From contig JAKSSG010000003.1 in NCBI GenBank assembly GCA_024403185.1, forward strand, positions 1 to 64,000: 64,000 bases of DNA, written 5' to 3'. Positions within the stretch are counted from its first letter, which is position 1. Each line of letters starts with the position of its first letter. Below the pieces are notes generated by a model. It was not told the DNA's origin, searched no databases, and saw only the letters and a program-made list of their open reading frames with translations. Of this stretch, positions 37,517 through 44,223 are shown one piece after another. The stretch is from Clostridia bacterium. Lineage in GTDB: Bacteria; Bacillota; Clostridia; Peptostreptococcales; Anaerovoracaceae. The translations under genes and the position numbers were made by a program.

Positions 37517-37612
37517 TAAAAAGGCAAACTCGGGAAATCCGATGACGCAAAGCCATGTGTCGAAACATACGCAGAAGAGCACTATGCTCCGAACAAGACT
37601 GGCGCCAGAAAA
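37517..37612 (+). ncRNA. GEMM-like (c-di-GMP-I-like) riboswitch candidate with atypical second domain
   Basis: GGCAAAC (37523-37529), a short hairpin TCGG-GAAAT-CCGA with GNRA-type loop, then GACGCAAAGCCA (37544-37555) reproduce the highly conserved first half of the c-di-GMP-I (GEMM) aptamer in order and spacing. The second half differs: GCCA...TGGC (37552-37555 with 37609-37612) encloses two small hairpins (TGTGT-CGAA-ACATA and GAGC-ACTAT-GCTC), and the usual GGTAGC/GGGTTACC receptor side is not apparent. An intrinsic terminator follows 43 bases later, as in an on/off leader. Ligand is unproven; variants of the aptamer class exist. Confidence 0.55.
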
Positions 37613-37655
37613 GGACTCACTCAAGCTCGCAATGAAAGTTTTAGTATGACTGACC

Positions 37656-37691
37656 GGCTACACAAGTTGTTTTTTGTGCGGCCTTTTTATT
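37656..37691 (+). terminator. Terminator downstream of the GEMM-like RNA (expression platform)
   Basis: GGCTACACAA (37656-37665) pairs with TTGTGCGGCC (37674-37683) with one G-T pair and one A-C mismatch, loop of eight, followed by TTTTTATTT. It lies upstream of, not after, the small ORF, as expected for riboswitch attenuation. Confidence 0.75.
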
Positions 37692-37721
37692 TACATGAAC
37701 TGCAAAGAAAAGGAGAAGGTT

Positions 37722-37823
37722 ATGTCAGGAAAAGACTGGACTGTTGCGGGACTGTCAACTGTAGTGATTGTTGCAGCGACCGTAGCTGTAGGATTTCTGA
37801 TGAGGCTTGCGCTGGGATTCTAG
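37722..37823 (+). CDS. 33-residue single-pass membrane peptide
   Basis: A small ORF starting MSGKDWTVAGLSTVVIVAAT and ending VGFLMRLALGF with a TAG stop. Residues about 7-31 form one hydrophobic helix. AAAGGAGAAGG lies at a good distance from ATG 37722, and the ORF is bracketed by an upstream attenuator and a downstream terminator, so it is the only coding content of this transcript. No known peptide family is recognised. The tight packaging argues that it is real; it could act as a regulatory subunit of a membrane protein. Confidence 0.68.
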   Translation: MSGKDWTVAGLSTVVIVAATVAVGFLMRLALGF

Positions 37824-37858
37824 CAATAGAGCACGGTAAAGCAATTCATCTCAAAATA

Positions 37859-37897
37859 AAAGCTGCAAATGTTGTTTTCAATGTTTGCGGCTTTTTT
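37859..37897 (+). terminator. Terminator of the small membrane peptide transcript
   Basis: AAAGCTGCAAA (37859-37869) pairs with TTTGCGGCTTT (37884-37894), with a few further inner pairs and a TTTT loop, then T residues. The following gene's -10 lies only a few bases further. Confidence 0.82.
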
Positions 37898-37898
37898 A

Positions 37899-37907
37899 TG
37901 TTATAAT
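37899..37907 (+). promoter_or_regulatory. Extended -10 promoter, leaderless start
   Basis: TGtTATAAT (37899-37907) ends six bases before ATG 37914, with no Shine-Dalgarno between. Because a terminator precedes it directly, this promoter must drive the gene, and the mRNA would begin at the start codon. Confidence 0.75.
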
Positions 37908-37913
37908 CTATCC

Positions 37914-38972
37914 ATGCAGAAAATACTATTTGTCTGCCACGGCAACATCTGCCGTTCACCAATGGCGGAGTTCATGCTAAGGCAGATGACAGATGGACAA
38001 TTTCATATTGAATCGGCAGCCACAAGCAGGGAAGAAATAGGCAACGACATTTATCCTCCCGCAAAGGCAATAATGCGTGAAAAGGGCATAGCCTTCGAGA
38101 AACGAAGAGCCCGTCAGATGAGGCCGGAGGATTACGAAAATTACGATTATCTCATCGGCATGGACGATGCCAATGTGCGCAACATGACACGCATATGCGG
38201 GGGCGACCCGGAGCACAGGATTTACAAGATCCTTGATTTTGCGGGAATAGACAGAAGTGTTGCGGATCCGTGGTACACGGGGGATTTCGAAGCGACTTAT
38301 CAGGATCTTGAGACGGGCCTTGCGGCATTTCTGAAGTTCCTGGAAAGCGGCGGGAAAAAGATCATTTCCGTGCAGACAATGCGGGACAGCGACGCTCATA
38401 CCATAGCAAACATCACCCCGTCAAAGGAGCTCATGTACAGGGCCGGCAAAAGCATTTTCGAGAAGGTATGCTGGCGTGCACCTGTAGCCATAGTGGCGGG
38501 CAAAGGCAATAATGCCGGTGACGGTTATGTTGTGGCAAAACTGCTTAAGGATAGCGGTGTAGACTGCAGAATCTATCTAATTGACGAGAACAGATTTTCC
38601 GAAGATGGTGAATACTATTTCGAAGTGTGCAGAGATGCGGGAATTCCTTACGAGCAGTTTACTGAAGAGACGGATCTGACCGCATATGGAAGCATTCTCG
38701 ACTGTCTACTGGGAACCGGGTTTGCGGGAGATGTGAGAGGCATTACCAAAACAGCTATTGAAGAGATAAACAGATGTGGTAAAATGGGCTCGTTCATAGT
38801 GGCTGCAGACATCAACAGCGGCCTGAACGGCGATACGGGAGAAGGGACCACCTTTGTGAAGTCCGATCTGACGGTATCAATTGGCGACTACAAATACGGT
38901 CATTTCATCGGAAGGGCCGGAGAAGCCATGAAGAATAAAGTAAATTGTGATATAGGTATAGAAATAATATGA
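37914..38972 (+). CDS. Low-molecular-weight protein tyrosine phosphatase fused to NAD(P)HX epimerase domain
   Basis: Residues 1-145 are an LMW-PTP: FVCHGNICRSPMAE with catalytic Cys8 and Arg14, and the general-acid loop ADPWY near 118-122. Residues about 148-352 are a YjeF N-terminal (NnrE) domain: ISVQTMRDSDAHTIAN, AGKGNNAGDGYVVAKLL near 195-211, DCLLGTGFAGDVRG and VAADINSGLNGDTGEG. NnrE epimerises damaged R-NAD(P)HX; the partner dehydratase NnrD domain is absent from this ORF. The reading frame is continuous. LMW-PTPs in Firmicutes dephosphorylate proteins or arginine. Upstream in-frame codons (from 37869) overlap the terminator and promoter and are rejected. Confidence 0.85.
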   Translation: MQKILFVCHGNICRSPMAEFMLRQMTDGQFHIESAATSREEIGNDIYPPAKAIMREKGIAFEKRRARQMRPEDYENYDYLIGMDDANVRNMTRICGGDPEHRIYKILDFAGIDRSVADPWYTGDFEATYQDLETGLAAFLKFLESGGKKIISVQTMRDSDAHTIANITPSKELMYRAGKSIFEKVCWRAPVAIVAGKGNNAGDGYVVAKLLKDSGVDCRIYLIDENRFSEDGEYYFEVCRDAGIPYEQFTEETDLTAYGSILDCLLGTGFAGDVRGITKTAIEEINRCGKMGSFIVAADINSGLNGDTGEGTTFVKSDLTVSIGDYKYGHFIGRAGEAMKNKVNCDIGIEII

Positions 38973-38985
38973 AAGGGACAGAAAA

Positions 38986-39621
38986 ATGAAAAAGACCAGG
39001 AAATTATTCATGACAGTTATGGCACTTGTGCTGGCAGTAAGCATGATACTCTGCTTCTGCTCCTGCGGCAGCGAGGAGCCGGCAGAAGAGGAAGCGGGAA
39101 TGCCTAATCCGGTTCACGAATGCGAAAGCGCAGATGACCTTACACAGGCAACAGGAATTTCTCTTGATGCACCAGAGGGAGCAACAGATGTTTCATACGC
39201 ATACCTTGATCCGGCAGAAGAGGGCGGACAGCAGATTGCACAGGTTCAGTTTACTCTTGACGGACAGGAGTACTGTTACCGCTGCCAGATGACTGATGAA
39301 GTAAGTATTTACGGCAATAAAGACGTGGAGACCAATCCTGAAGCACTCATGACAGAGCTGAACGAACAGACTAACACAGGAGCACAGCTTGCAGGATTAT
39401 ACTGTGAATGGTCATGCTCAGCCACAACAACAGTTTCATACTGTGATGCCATTTGTGCCTTCAACGAAGGCAAGGAAGGCTTTGTTGCATGGCTTGATGT
39501 GGTTCCGGGTGCTCTTTACAGTCTGAGCGTTGACAATGGTGCAGATCAGTCGAAGCTGGAGGAAGTTGCAAAGAAGTGCTTCGCTCCGATGCAGGGTGAT
39601 TCTGATGCAGACGATGAATAG
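38986..39621 (+). CDS. Putative lipoprotein
   Basis: A 211-residue exported protein. The signal sequence KLFMTVMALVLAVSMILCFCSCGS ends in three closely spaced cysteines, of which the last (SCGS) best fits a lipid-attachment site. An acidic linker EEPAEEEAG follows, then a domain with HECESADDLTQATGISLDAPEGATDVSY and several later cysteines (in YCYRCQ, YCEWSCS, SYCDAICAF), possibly disulfide bonded. Function unknown. AAAGGGAC ahead of the ATG and the 13-base gap place it after the phosphatase fusion. Confidence 0.72.
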   Translation: MKKTRKLFMTVMALVLAVSMILCFCSCGSEEPAEEEAGMPNPVHECESADDLTQATGISLDAPEGATDVSYAYLDPAEEGGQQIAQVQFTLDGQEYCYRCQMTDEVSIYGNKDVETNPEALMTELNEQTNTGAQLAGLYCEWSCSATTTVSYCDAICAFNEGKEGFVAWLDVVPGALYSLSVDNGADQSKLEEVAKKCFAPMQGDSDADDE

Positions 39622-39635
39622 ACGAGGGAAATAAC

Positions 39636-40241
39636 ATGAAAAAATTTCTTGCTATTTTAATAGCGCTTATTATTGCCTTTGCAGGAGGATTTGTTGTTTC
39701 ACACTTTGTTGGAGCAGAGGAAGAGTATTCCATTGACCCGGAAATACTGTCACAGGAAGTGAAGGAAATTTCCGAGATGGCCACCAATCAGGACACCTAC
39801 ACGATGACGGTACCGTATGACGGCGGCAGGAAGTCCTTCCCGATTTTCAACAAGTACAAGATTCCATTCTCGGAAAAGAGCATGGTAGTCAAGTTCAGCG
39901 GAGTCATTAAAATGGGTCCGGACATGAAGGATTTCTCAGAAAAGAATTTCGATATCGACAGAAAGGCCAAGACCATGAAGGTTACCATTCCGCACAGCAA
40001 GATTCTGAGCCATGAGATACTGGAAGATAGCTGGGAAATTGGTGACCAGAAGAACGGGCTCTTCAATCCGCTGAAGCCTGAAGACGACAGCAATCTGAGA
40101 AAGCTGGCGAAGAAGCAGGCTCTGGAGGAGCAGGACGTGGATGCTCTGCTTGCGAAAGCCGATGAGAAGGCCGCCGAGCAGATAAAATCATTCCTTCAGA
40201 TTGCATGTCCTAAGATGGATATTGAAATCGAATTCAAATGA
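39636..40241 (+). CDS. DUF4230 domain protein
   Basis: A 201-residue protein with one N-terminal membrane anchor (about 3-25) and an extracytoplasmic domain resembling DUF4230: EISEMATNQDTYTMTVPYDG...KSMVVKFSGVIKMGPDM...KTMKVTIPHSKILSHEI. The family is widespread in Bacteroidetes and Firmicutes with unknown function. Its end overlaps the YgjV-like gene by four bases, so they are coupled. Confidence 0.78.
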   Translation: MKKFLAILIALIIAFAGGFVVSHFVGAEEEYSIDPEILSQEVKEISEMATNQDTYTMTVPYDGGRKSFPIFNKYKIPFSEKSMVVKFSGVIKMGPDMKDFSEKNFDIDRKAKTMKVTIPHSKILSHEILEDSWEIGDQKNGLFNPLKPEDDSNLRKLAKKQALEEQDVDALLAKADEKAAEQIKSFLQIACPKMDIEIEFK

Positions 40242-40771
40242 TTAAAATAATCGCCAACATGTTCGGGGTTTTATCGACCCTGAGTTTCATAGTATCGTTT
40301 CAGATAAAATCGAACAAGGCGCTGTATCTGGTCCAGTCTCTGGCGGATGTGTTCTACTGCATTCAGTTCTATCTGCTGGGTGCGACAGGAGGGCTCTTTA
40401 ACATGGGCCTGCAGATTCTCAGAAATCTTCTGCTCATAAAGATAGAGACATGGACCTGGCTGAAATGGAAGGGATGGGGAATACTGTTCTGTGTGCCGAG
40501 CCTGATTTACATGATTGTAACGTGGACAGGACCGCTGGATATTCTGCCATTCGTGGCTTATTCGGTCAGCACACTGGCGTTCTTCACCAATAGCGCCAAG
40601 TGGATAAGGCTTTCGGAGTTGGGCTGCGTTTCACCGGCATGGCTCATATATGACCTTATCACAGGAGCCTATGGGGGCATACTGACAGAGTGCGTAATTC
40701 TGGGTTCGGTAATAGTATCGATAGTCCGATTCGGGTGGAAGGGTCTTGATGATCCTGAATTCAAGCAATAA
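40238..40771 (+). CDS. YgjV-family inner membrane protein
   Basis: A 177-residue polytopic protein with about five or six hydrophobic helices. The start IIANMFGVLSTLSFIVSFQIKSNKALY and the block AYSVSTLAFFTNSAKWIRLSEL...WLIYDLITGAYGG are typical of the YgjV family, which has no established function. It is translationally coupled to the DUF4230 gene (ATGA overlap) and followed by a bidirectional terminator. Confidence 0.8.
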   Translation: MIKIIANMFGVLSTLSFIVSFQIKSNKALYLVQSLADVFYCIQFYLLGATGGLFNMGLQILRNLLLIKIETWTWLKWKGWGILFCVPSLIYMIVTWTGPLDILPFVAYSVSTLAFFTNSAKWIRLSELGCVSPAWLIYDLITGAYGGILTECVILGSVIVSIVRFGWKGLDDPEFKQ

Positions 40772-40774
40772 AAA

Positions 40775-40810
40775 AAGCTGACAGAAGCAGCAAAAATCTG
40801 TCAGCTATTT
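40775..40810. terminator. Bidirectional intrinsic terminator
   Basis: AGCTGACAGA (40776-40785) pairs perfectly with TCTGTCAGCT (40797-40806). A-run before and ATTT after serve the convergent YgjV-like and CPBP genes. Confidence 0.85.
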
Positions 40811-40815
40811 AAGTT

Positions 40816-41679
40816 TTAAATTCTGCCCTGCTTTCGCGCCATTACGAACAGTATTACGGCAAGTGCAAGATTTACGGTGAAGCCTAGAGGCGTGCCCTCT
40901 ACACCGAAGCCGGTATTGTAGAACAGGCTGTCGTGCACAGTCGTGGCATCCAGCTTGAAGATGGAGATCGGCATTACCAGACCGCTGTTCGGAAGACCGA
41001 AAATCATGTTCTGAGTAAAGTTCCACGCACAGTGTACGGAGGCGGCAATCCAGAAATTGTCCGTAACAAGAATCAGCAGGGAGAAGGCAATTCCGGTAAC
41101 GAATATGTCCAGTATCGGGAGCCAGCCCACACCCGGGTTGCCCAGATGTATCGCTGCGAAGAGAACGGAGTTTACCAGAATGGCAACCCAGATATTCTTA
41201 TATCCTCTCTCCAGCTTTCTGTAGAGGAAGAATCTCATTACGAGTTCCTCGGCGCCGCTCTGAATGTATACCGCAACGAAAACGGCCAGATAAACAAGAG
41301 GGCGGAAGTCATCAAAGTAAATATAGATGTCGCCATGAAGCAGTGCAGCCAGCACACATATTCCGTTCATGATAAAGCCGATGGCAAGACCCTGAAAGAA
41401 CTTTTTCGTACCATTGCCGCCGTGATTCCACGCCAGGTTTTTAAGCAGAGGTCTTTCCCATCTGAAAATCAGCATGCATGCCAGCACAATTATCCAGATG
41501 AAAATGAAGTCCGCATAACTCCAGAGGGTATATGCAACAGGCATTGTCTCGCCCTGGTCGTCCAGTATGAATCTGAACACGAAAAGGACAGGTACTTCAG
41601 AAAAAAAGATGATAGCTGCAGCGAAAATGGCTGCCAGTATGAAATTGTCGGATCGATAACGTTTCCTTTCTTTAGCCAT
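40816..41679 (-). CDS. CPBP family intramembrane metalloprotease (CAAX protease-like)
   Basis: A 287-residue membrane protein with about eight hydrophobic helices. All catalytic motifs are present: EELVMR (Glu144, Glu145, Arg149), FAAIH (His178) and SVHCAWN (His216). The family includes Rce1-type proteases and bacteriocin-immunity proteins; the substrate is unknown. ATG 41679 follows AAGGAGATTAAC; longer forms to 41721 read through the promoter region. It is head-on to replication and stands alone. Confidence 0.85.
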   Translation of the reverse strand: MAKERKRYRSDNFILAAIFAAAIIFFSEVPVLFVFRFILDDQGETMPVAYTLWSYADFIFIWIIVLACMLIFRWERPLLKNLAWNHGGNGTKKFFQGLAIGFIMNGICVLAALLHGDIYIYFDDFRPLVYLAVFVAVYIQSGAEELVMRFFLYRKLERGYKNIWVAILVNSVLFAAIHLGNPGVGWLPILDIFVTGIAFSLLILVTDNFWIAASVHCAWNFTQNMIFGLPNSGLVMPISIFKLDATTVHDSLFYNTGFGVEGTPLGFTVNLALAVILFVMARKQGRI

Positions 41680-41750
41680 GTTAATCTCCTTCTTGTAATA
41701 TAAATATATTATAACGTACAATCGTACACTTTCCGTAGTAAAAAAACATG

Positions 41751-41759
41751 TGGTATAAT
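41751..41759 (+). promoter_or_regulatory. Extended -10 promoter of the GNAT gene at 41801
   Basis: TGgTATAAT at 41751-41759 with no good -35. The leader carries AAGGAGTAAAGG before ATG 41801. Confidence 0.6.
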
Positions 41760-41800
41760 ATATCCTGACGAAATAGTAGATAAAACCAAGGAGTAAAGGG

Positions 41801-42268
41801 ATGATAAGAAGAGCCGAGAAAAAAGATCTGGCAAGGGTGAACGCCCTTCTCGAACAGGTGCTTACTGTTCATGCTGAAGGTCGCCCGGACATCTTCATTC
41901 CGGGCACAAAAAAGTATACGGATGAAGAACTGCTCTCCATCTTTGCGGATGAGCAGAGCCCGGTGTTTGTCTTTGCAGATGAAGAGGATGTGACGCGGGG
42001 ATATGCCTTCTGTGCCTTTGAAGAGATTAGGAACAGCAACAACATGAGGGACATGAAGACCCTGTATATTGACGATATTTGCGTGGACGAAAACTGTCGC
42101 GGACAGCACATTGCAACCAGACTTTACGAATACGTGAAGGAGTATGCAAAGGCAACCGGCTGCGACAGAATCACTCTGAATGTATGGGAGGTGAATCCGA
42201 CGGCCAGGGCGTTCTATGACGCCATGGGAATGAAGCCTCTCAAGACTGTAATGGAGGAGAAGTTATGA
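41801..42268 (+). CDS. GNAT family N-acetyltransferase
   Basis: A 155-residue acetyltransferase. IRRAEKKDLARVNALLEQV at the start, LYIDDICVDENCRGQHIATRLYEYV near 88-112 (acetyl-CoA loop RGQHIA) and LNVWEVNPTARAFYDAMGM near 127-145 mark the GNAT fold. Substrate unknown. It begins a run of small coupled genes: the next starts four bases before its stop. Confidence 0.88.
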   Translation: MIRRAEKKDLARVNALLEQVLTVHAEGRPDIFIPGTKKYTDEELLSIFADEQSPVFVFADEEDVTRGYAFCAFEEIRNSNNMRDMKTLYIDDICVDENCRGQHIATRLYEYVKEYAKATGCDRITLNVWEVNPTARAFYDAMGMKPLKTVMEEKL

Positions 42269-42750
42269 AGAAGTCGGAAATTATCAGTCAGTGCTCCCGA
42301 AAGGGAGAGAAGGTGTTCTGGGCGGATGCCGACGGAATGGAGGCAATTGCCTATCGCAAGAGTCTGATCTACCTCATGGAGGAAGGAACCGCAGCGGAAA
42401 TTGCGAAGAACACAGAGGGCGAGATTGAGGAAAACGAAAAGCTCGTCAAATATTTCGATGTAATCGAGGATATCGAAAGCGTTCACGGGAAGGCGGAGGC
42501 TTTTCTTTCATCGAGAGAAAAAACGCCGGGAGGCATTGATGCCTTTGAGCTTGAAACCATGGACGGTCAGGTAAGATGGATTGACAAAACGCTACTGGAG
42601 AATTTCCAGATTACCAGGAAGTATTATCTGGACGCCAAAGGCAAGTGGCCGGACATGGTGTTCATTGAGGAGGACGGACAGATTGTCGGCCTCGTCATGG
42701 CACTGAAACGCGAAATATATGCAGATGAAGAGGGGAGGAAGAAGAAATGA
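42265..42750 (+). CDS. Hypothetical protein
   Basis: A soluble, acidic protein of 161 residues that I do not recognise. It has a predicted alpha/beta appearance, with no signal peptide or membrane helix and only one cysteine. Segments such as ETMDGQVRWIDKTLLENFQITRKYYL and WPDMVFIEEDGQIVGLVMALKREIY suggest a beta-rich C-terminal half. It overlaps both neighbours by four bases (ATGA), so it is co-translated with the GNAT and rhodanese genes. Confidence 0.65.
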   Translation: MKKSEIISQCSRKGEKVFWADADGMEAIAYRKSLIYLMEEGTAAEIAKNTEGEIEENEKLVKYFDVIEDIESVHGKAEAFLSSREKTPGGIDAFELETMDGQVRWIDKTLLENFQITRKYYLDAKGKWPDMVFIEEDGQIVGLVMALKREIYADEEGRKKK

Positions 42751-43067
42751 GTTTTTTTGATTTGTTTAATCGCAAGAGCATGTTTGAGGAAGTTAAGGAG
42801 TGCCTTAACACACCGGGCGGCGTGCTGCTGGATGTGAGATCACCGGGAGAATACAGAACGGGACACATTCCGGGAAGCATTAACGTACCGCTGAAGAGCA
42901 TCCACGAGGCTGATAAAATAATAAAGAGCAAGGATGCGCTGGTCTGCGTTTACTGCCAGAGCGGTGTAAGAGCGACCAATGCGGTTACGGCACTTAAGGG
43001 AAGAGGATATACTAACGTTAAAAATCTTGGCGGAATCAAGAAGTATCACGGCAAAATTGACAGGTAA
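42747..43067 (+). CDS. Rhodanese-like domain protein
   Basis: A 106-residue single-domain sulfurtransferase. LLDVRSPGEYRTGHIPGSINVPL near 27-49 and the active loop YCQSGVRA with Cys70 are complete, so persulfide transfer is plausible. Physiological donor and acceptor are unknown. Coupled to the preceding gene; a coiled-coil gene follows behind AAGGAGG. Confidence 0.9.
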   Translation: MSFFDLFNRKSMFEEVKECLNTPGGVLLDVRSPGEYRTGHIPGSINVPLKSIHEADKIIKSKDALVCVYCQSGVRATNAVTALKGRGYTNVKNLGGIKKYHGKIDR

Positions 43068-43086
43068 TCTGAAGGAGGAAATGAAG

Positions 43087-43431
43087 ATGAAAATCGGTGA
43101 AATGTTCAGAGCAAATATATTCACACTGGCCGGAAAGGCAAAGCAGAAAAAGGAAAAATACCAGCCGATGGTTGAGGAGGAAATGAAGCTTCTGGCCGAC
43201 AGAGTAGTCGACGTTGCAGACAAGGCTGTTGATGCTGCCGACAGGGCAAAGCATACTGCAATGGAGCGAGGGGAAATAGTTAAGCAGGATCTGGAAGATG
43301 ACTTCGTAGTGCTGAGCAAAAAGGCCCTTAAGAAAATGGAAAAGCTGGACAGAAAGGCAATGGCTCTCGAAAAGAAGCTGAGAAGAATCGAGAAAAAGAG
43401 AGAAAGACACATGAAAAAATACGGGCTGTAA
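43087..43431 (+). CDS. Short coiled-coil protein
   Basis: A 114-residue, almost entirely helical and charged protein without recognised family. Residues about 15-110 look like a long coiled coil, with a heptad-like stretch RVVDVADKAVDAADRAK and a very basic C-terminus (KKLRRIEKKRERHMKKYGL). ATG 43087 is eight bases from AAGGAGG; ATG 43081 is only two bases away and is less likely. Confidence 0.65.
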   Translation: MKIGEMFRANIFTLAGKAKQKKEKYQPMVEEEMKLLADRVVDVADKAVDAADRAKHTAMERGEIVKQDLEDDFVVLSKKALKKMEKLDRKAMALEKKLRRIEKKRERHMKKYGL

Positions 43432-43455
43432 GCCCGCACCGGAGAAGGTGAAAGA

Positions 43456-44223
43456 ATGAACATAGAACTGCTGAAGAAACACCTGCAGAAAAATGTAGAA
43501 GAAACCACAACAGAATTTCAGAAGAGAGAGGATATCGTCTGCAGATTTGAGAAGCCGATGATGGCATACATCAACGCTGAAGACGAGCTCTTTGATGCCT
43601 TTTTCGCACGGGGCCTGAACGATCATCCCAAGAAGATCTACAGACCCGGCAAGTGCATAATCCTGCACTATACACCTTATGCGGAAGAAATTGTTACACG
43701 CAACGAGGCGGCAAAAGAACCCACTGAGGAGTGGGTAAGGGCATACATGGAATCGCTGTGGCTTGCCATGGAACTGAACAGAACCATAGTGAGGACACTG
43801 CAGTCACAGGGAAGACTCACATCCTATCTGAACAACATGATGGAATGGGATCAGAAGACCTGCAGGGGAAGCTGGTCACACAGCCTGACCGCTGCAATTG
43901 GCGGCCTTGGGAAAATAGGGCCTGCAGGGTCGCTTATCGTTAATGGACGATATGGCGGCAGAGCGGGAGGAATCATCACGGACGGCCTTTATGCGGAACC
44001 TCCGAAGGAGCCGCTGCAGGGAGAACCGGAAGAAGTTGTAAGAGAAATACTCCGCGCGTGGGAAAAGCCGGGCTGCAGTCCGGAAATGATCGCGTGCTGT
44101 CCTGCGGGAGCCATCTCAGAAGAAGGTATTGATAAATTCAGATGCCAGAAATACTGCCTTAAACTGAACGAGCACATTCCGTCTTCGGATGTTTGCGGCA
44201 AATGCTTTAAATACGGAATATGA
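43456..44223 (+). CDS. QueG-like (DUF1730/epoxyqueuosine reductase-related) protein
   Basis: A 255-residue protein. WSHSLTAAIGGLGKIGPAGSLI near 140-161 resembles the cobalamin-pocket stretch SH(R)xxAxxxGLGWIGKNGxLI of QueG and related corrinoid Fe-S enzymes. The C-terminus has scattered cysteines (CSPEMIACCPAGAI, CQKYC, CGKC) rather than two clear CxxCxxCxxxCP ferredoxin repeats, so Fe-S content is uncertain. It precedes cobT with a four-base overlap, which suggests a link with cobalamin use or synthesis. Queuosine function is not implied. Confidence 0.6.
   Translation: MNIELLKKHLQKNVEETTTEFQKREDIVCRFEKPMMAYINAEDELFDAFFARGLNDHPKKIYRPGKCIILHYTPYAEEIVTRNEAAKEPTEEWVRAYMESLWLAMELNRTIVRTLQSQGRLTSYLNNMMEWDQKTCRGSWSHSLTAAIGGLGKIGPAGSLIVNGRYGGRAGGIITDGLYAEPPKEPLQGEPEEVVREILRAWEKPGCSPEMIACCPAGAISEEGIDKFRCQKYCLKLNEHIPSSDVCGKCFKYGI

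Larger units (their letters stand above)
37338..37721 (+). other. Regulatory intergenic region (384 bases) without a protein gene
   Basis: Contains the start region of the minus-strand DUF1002 gene on the left, then on the plus strand a sigma-A type promoter (37459-37487), a GEMM-like RNA (37517-37612), a linker and an intrinsic terminator (37656-37691). It ends at the ribosome binding site of a 33-residue membrane peptide. Confidence 0.8.

Noticed and set aside
37646..37906. An 86-codon plus-strand frame overlapping the GEMM-like terminator and small ORF
   Set aside because: It runs through the terminator hairpins, has no ribosome binding site, and is out of frame with the well-initiated 33-residue peptide.
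37869..37913. Upstream in-frame start for the phosphatase-epimerase fusion
   Set aside because: The added 15 codons overlap a terminator and the -10 element, and LMW-PTPs begin just before the catalytic loop.
43432..44219. Cobalamin riboswitch ahead of the cob cluster
   Set aside because: No B12-box-like sequence (GCCACTG) or large leader occurs; genes upstream are packed closely.
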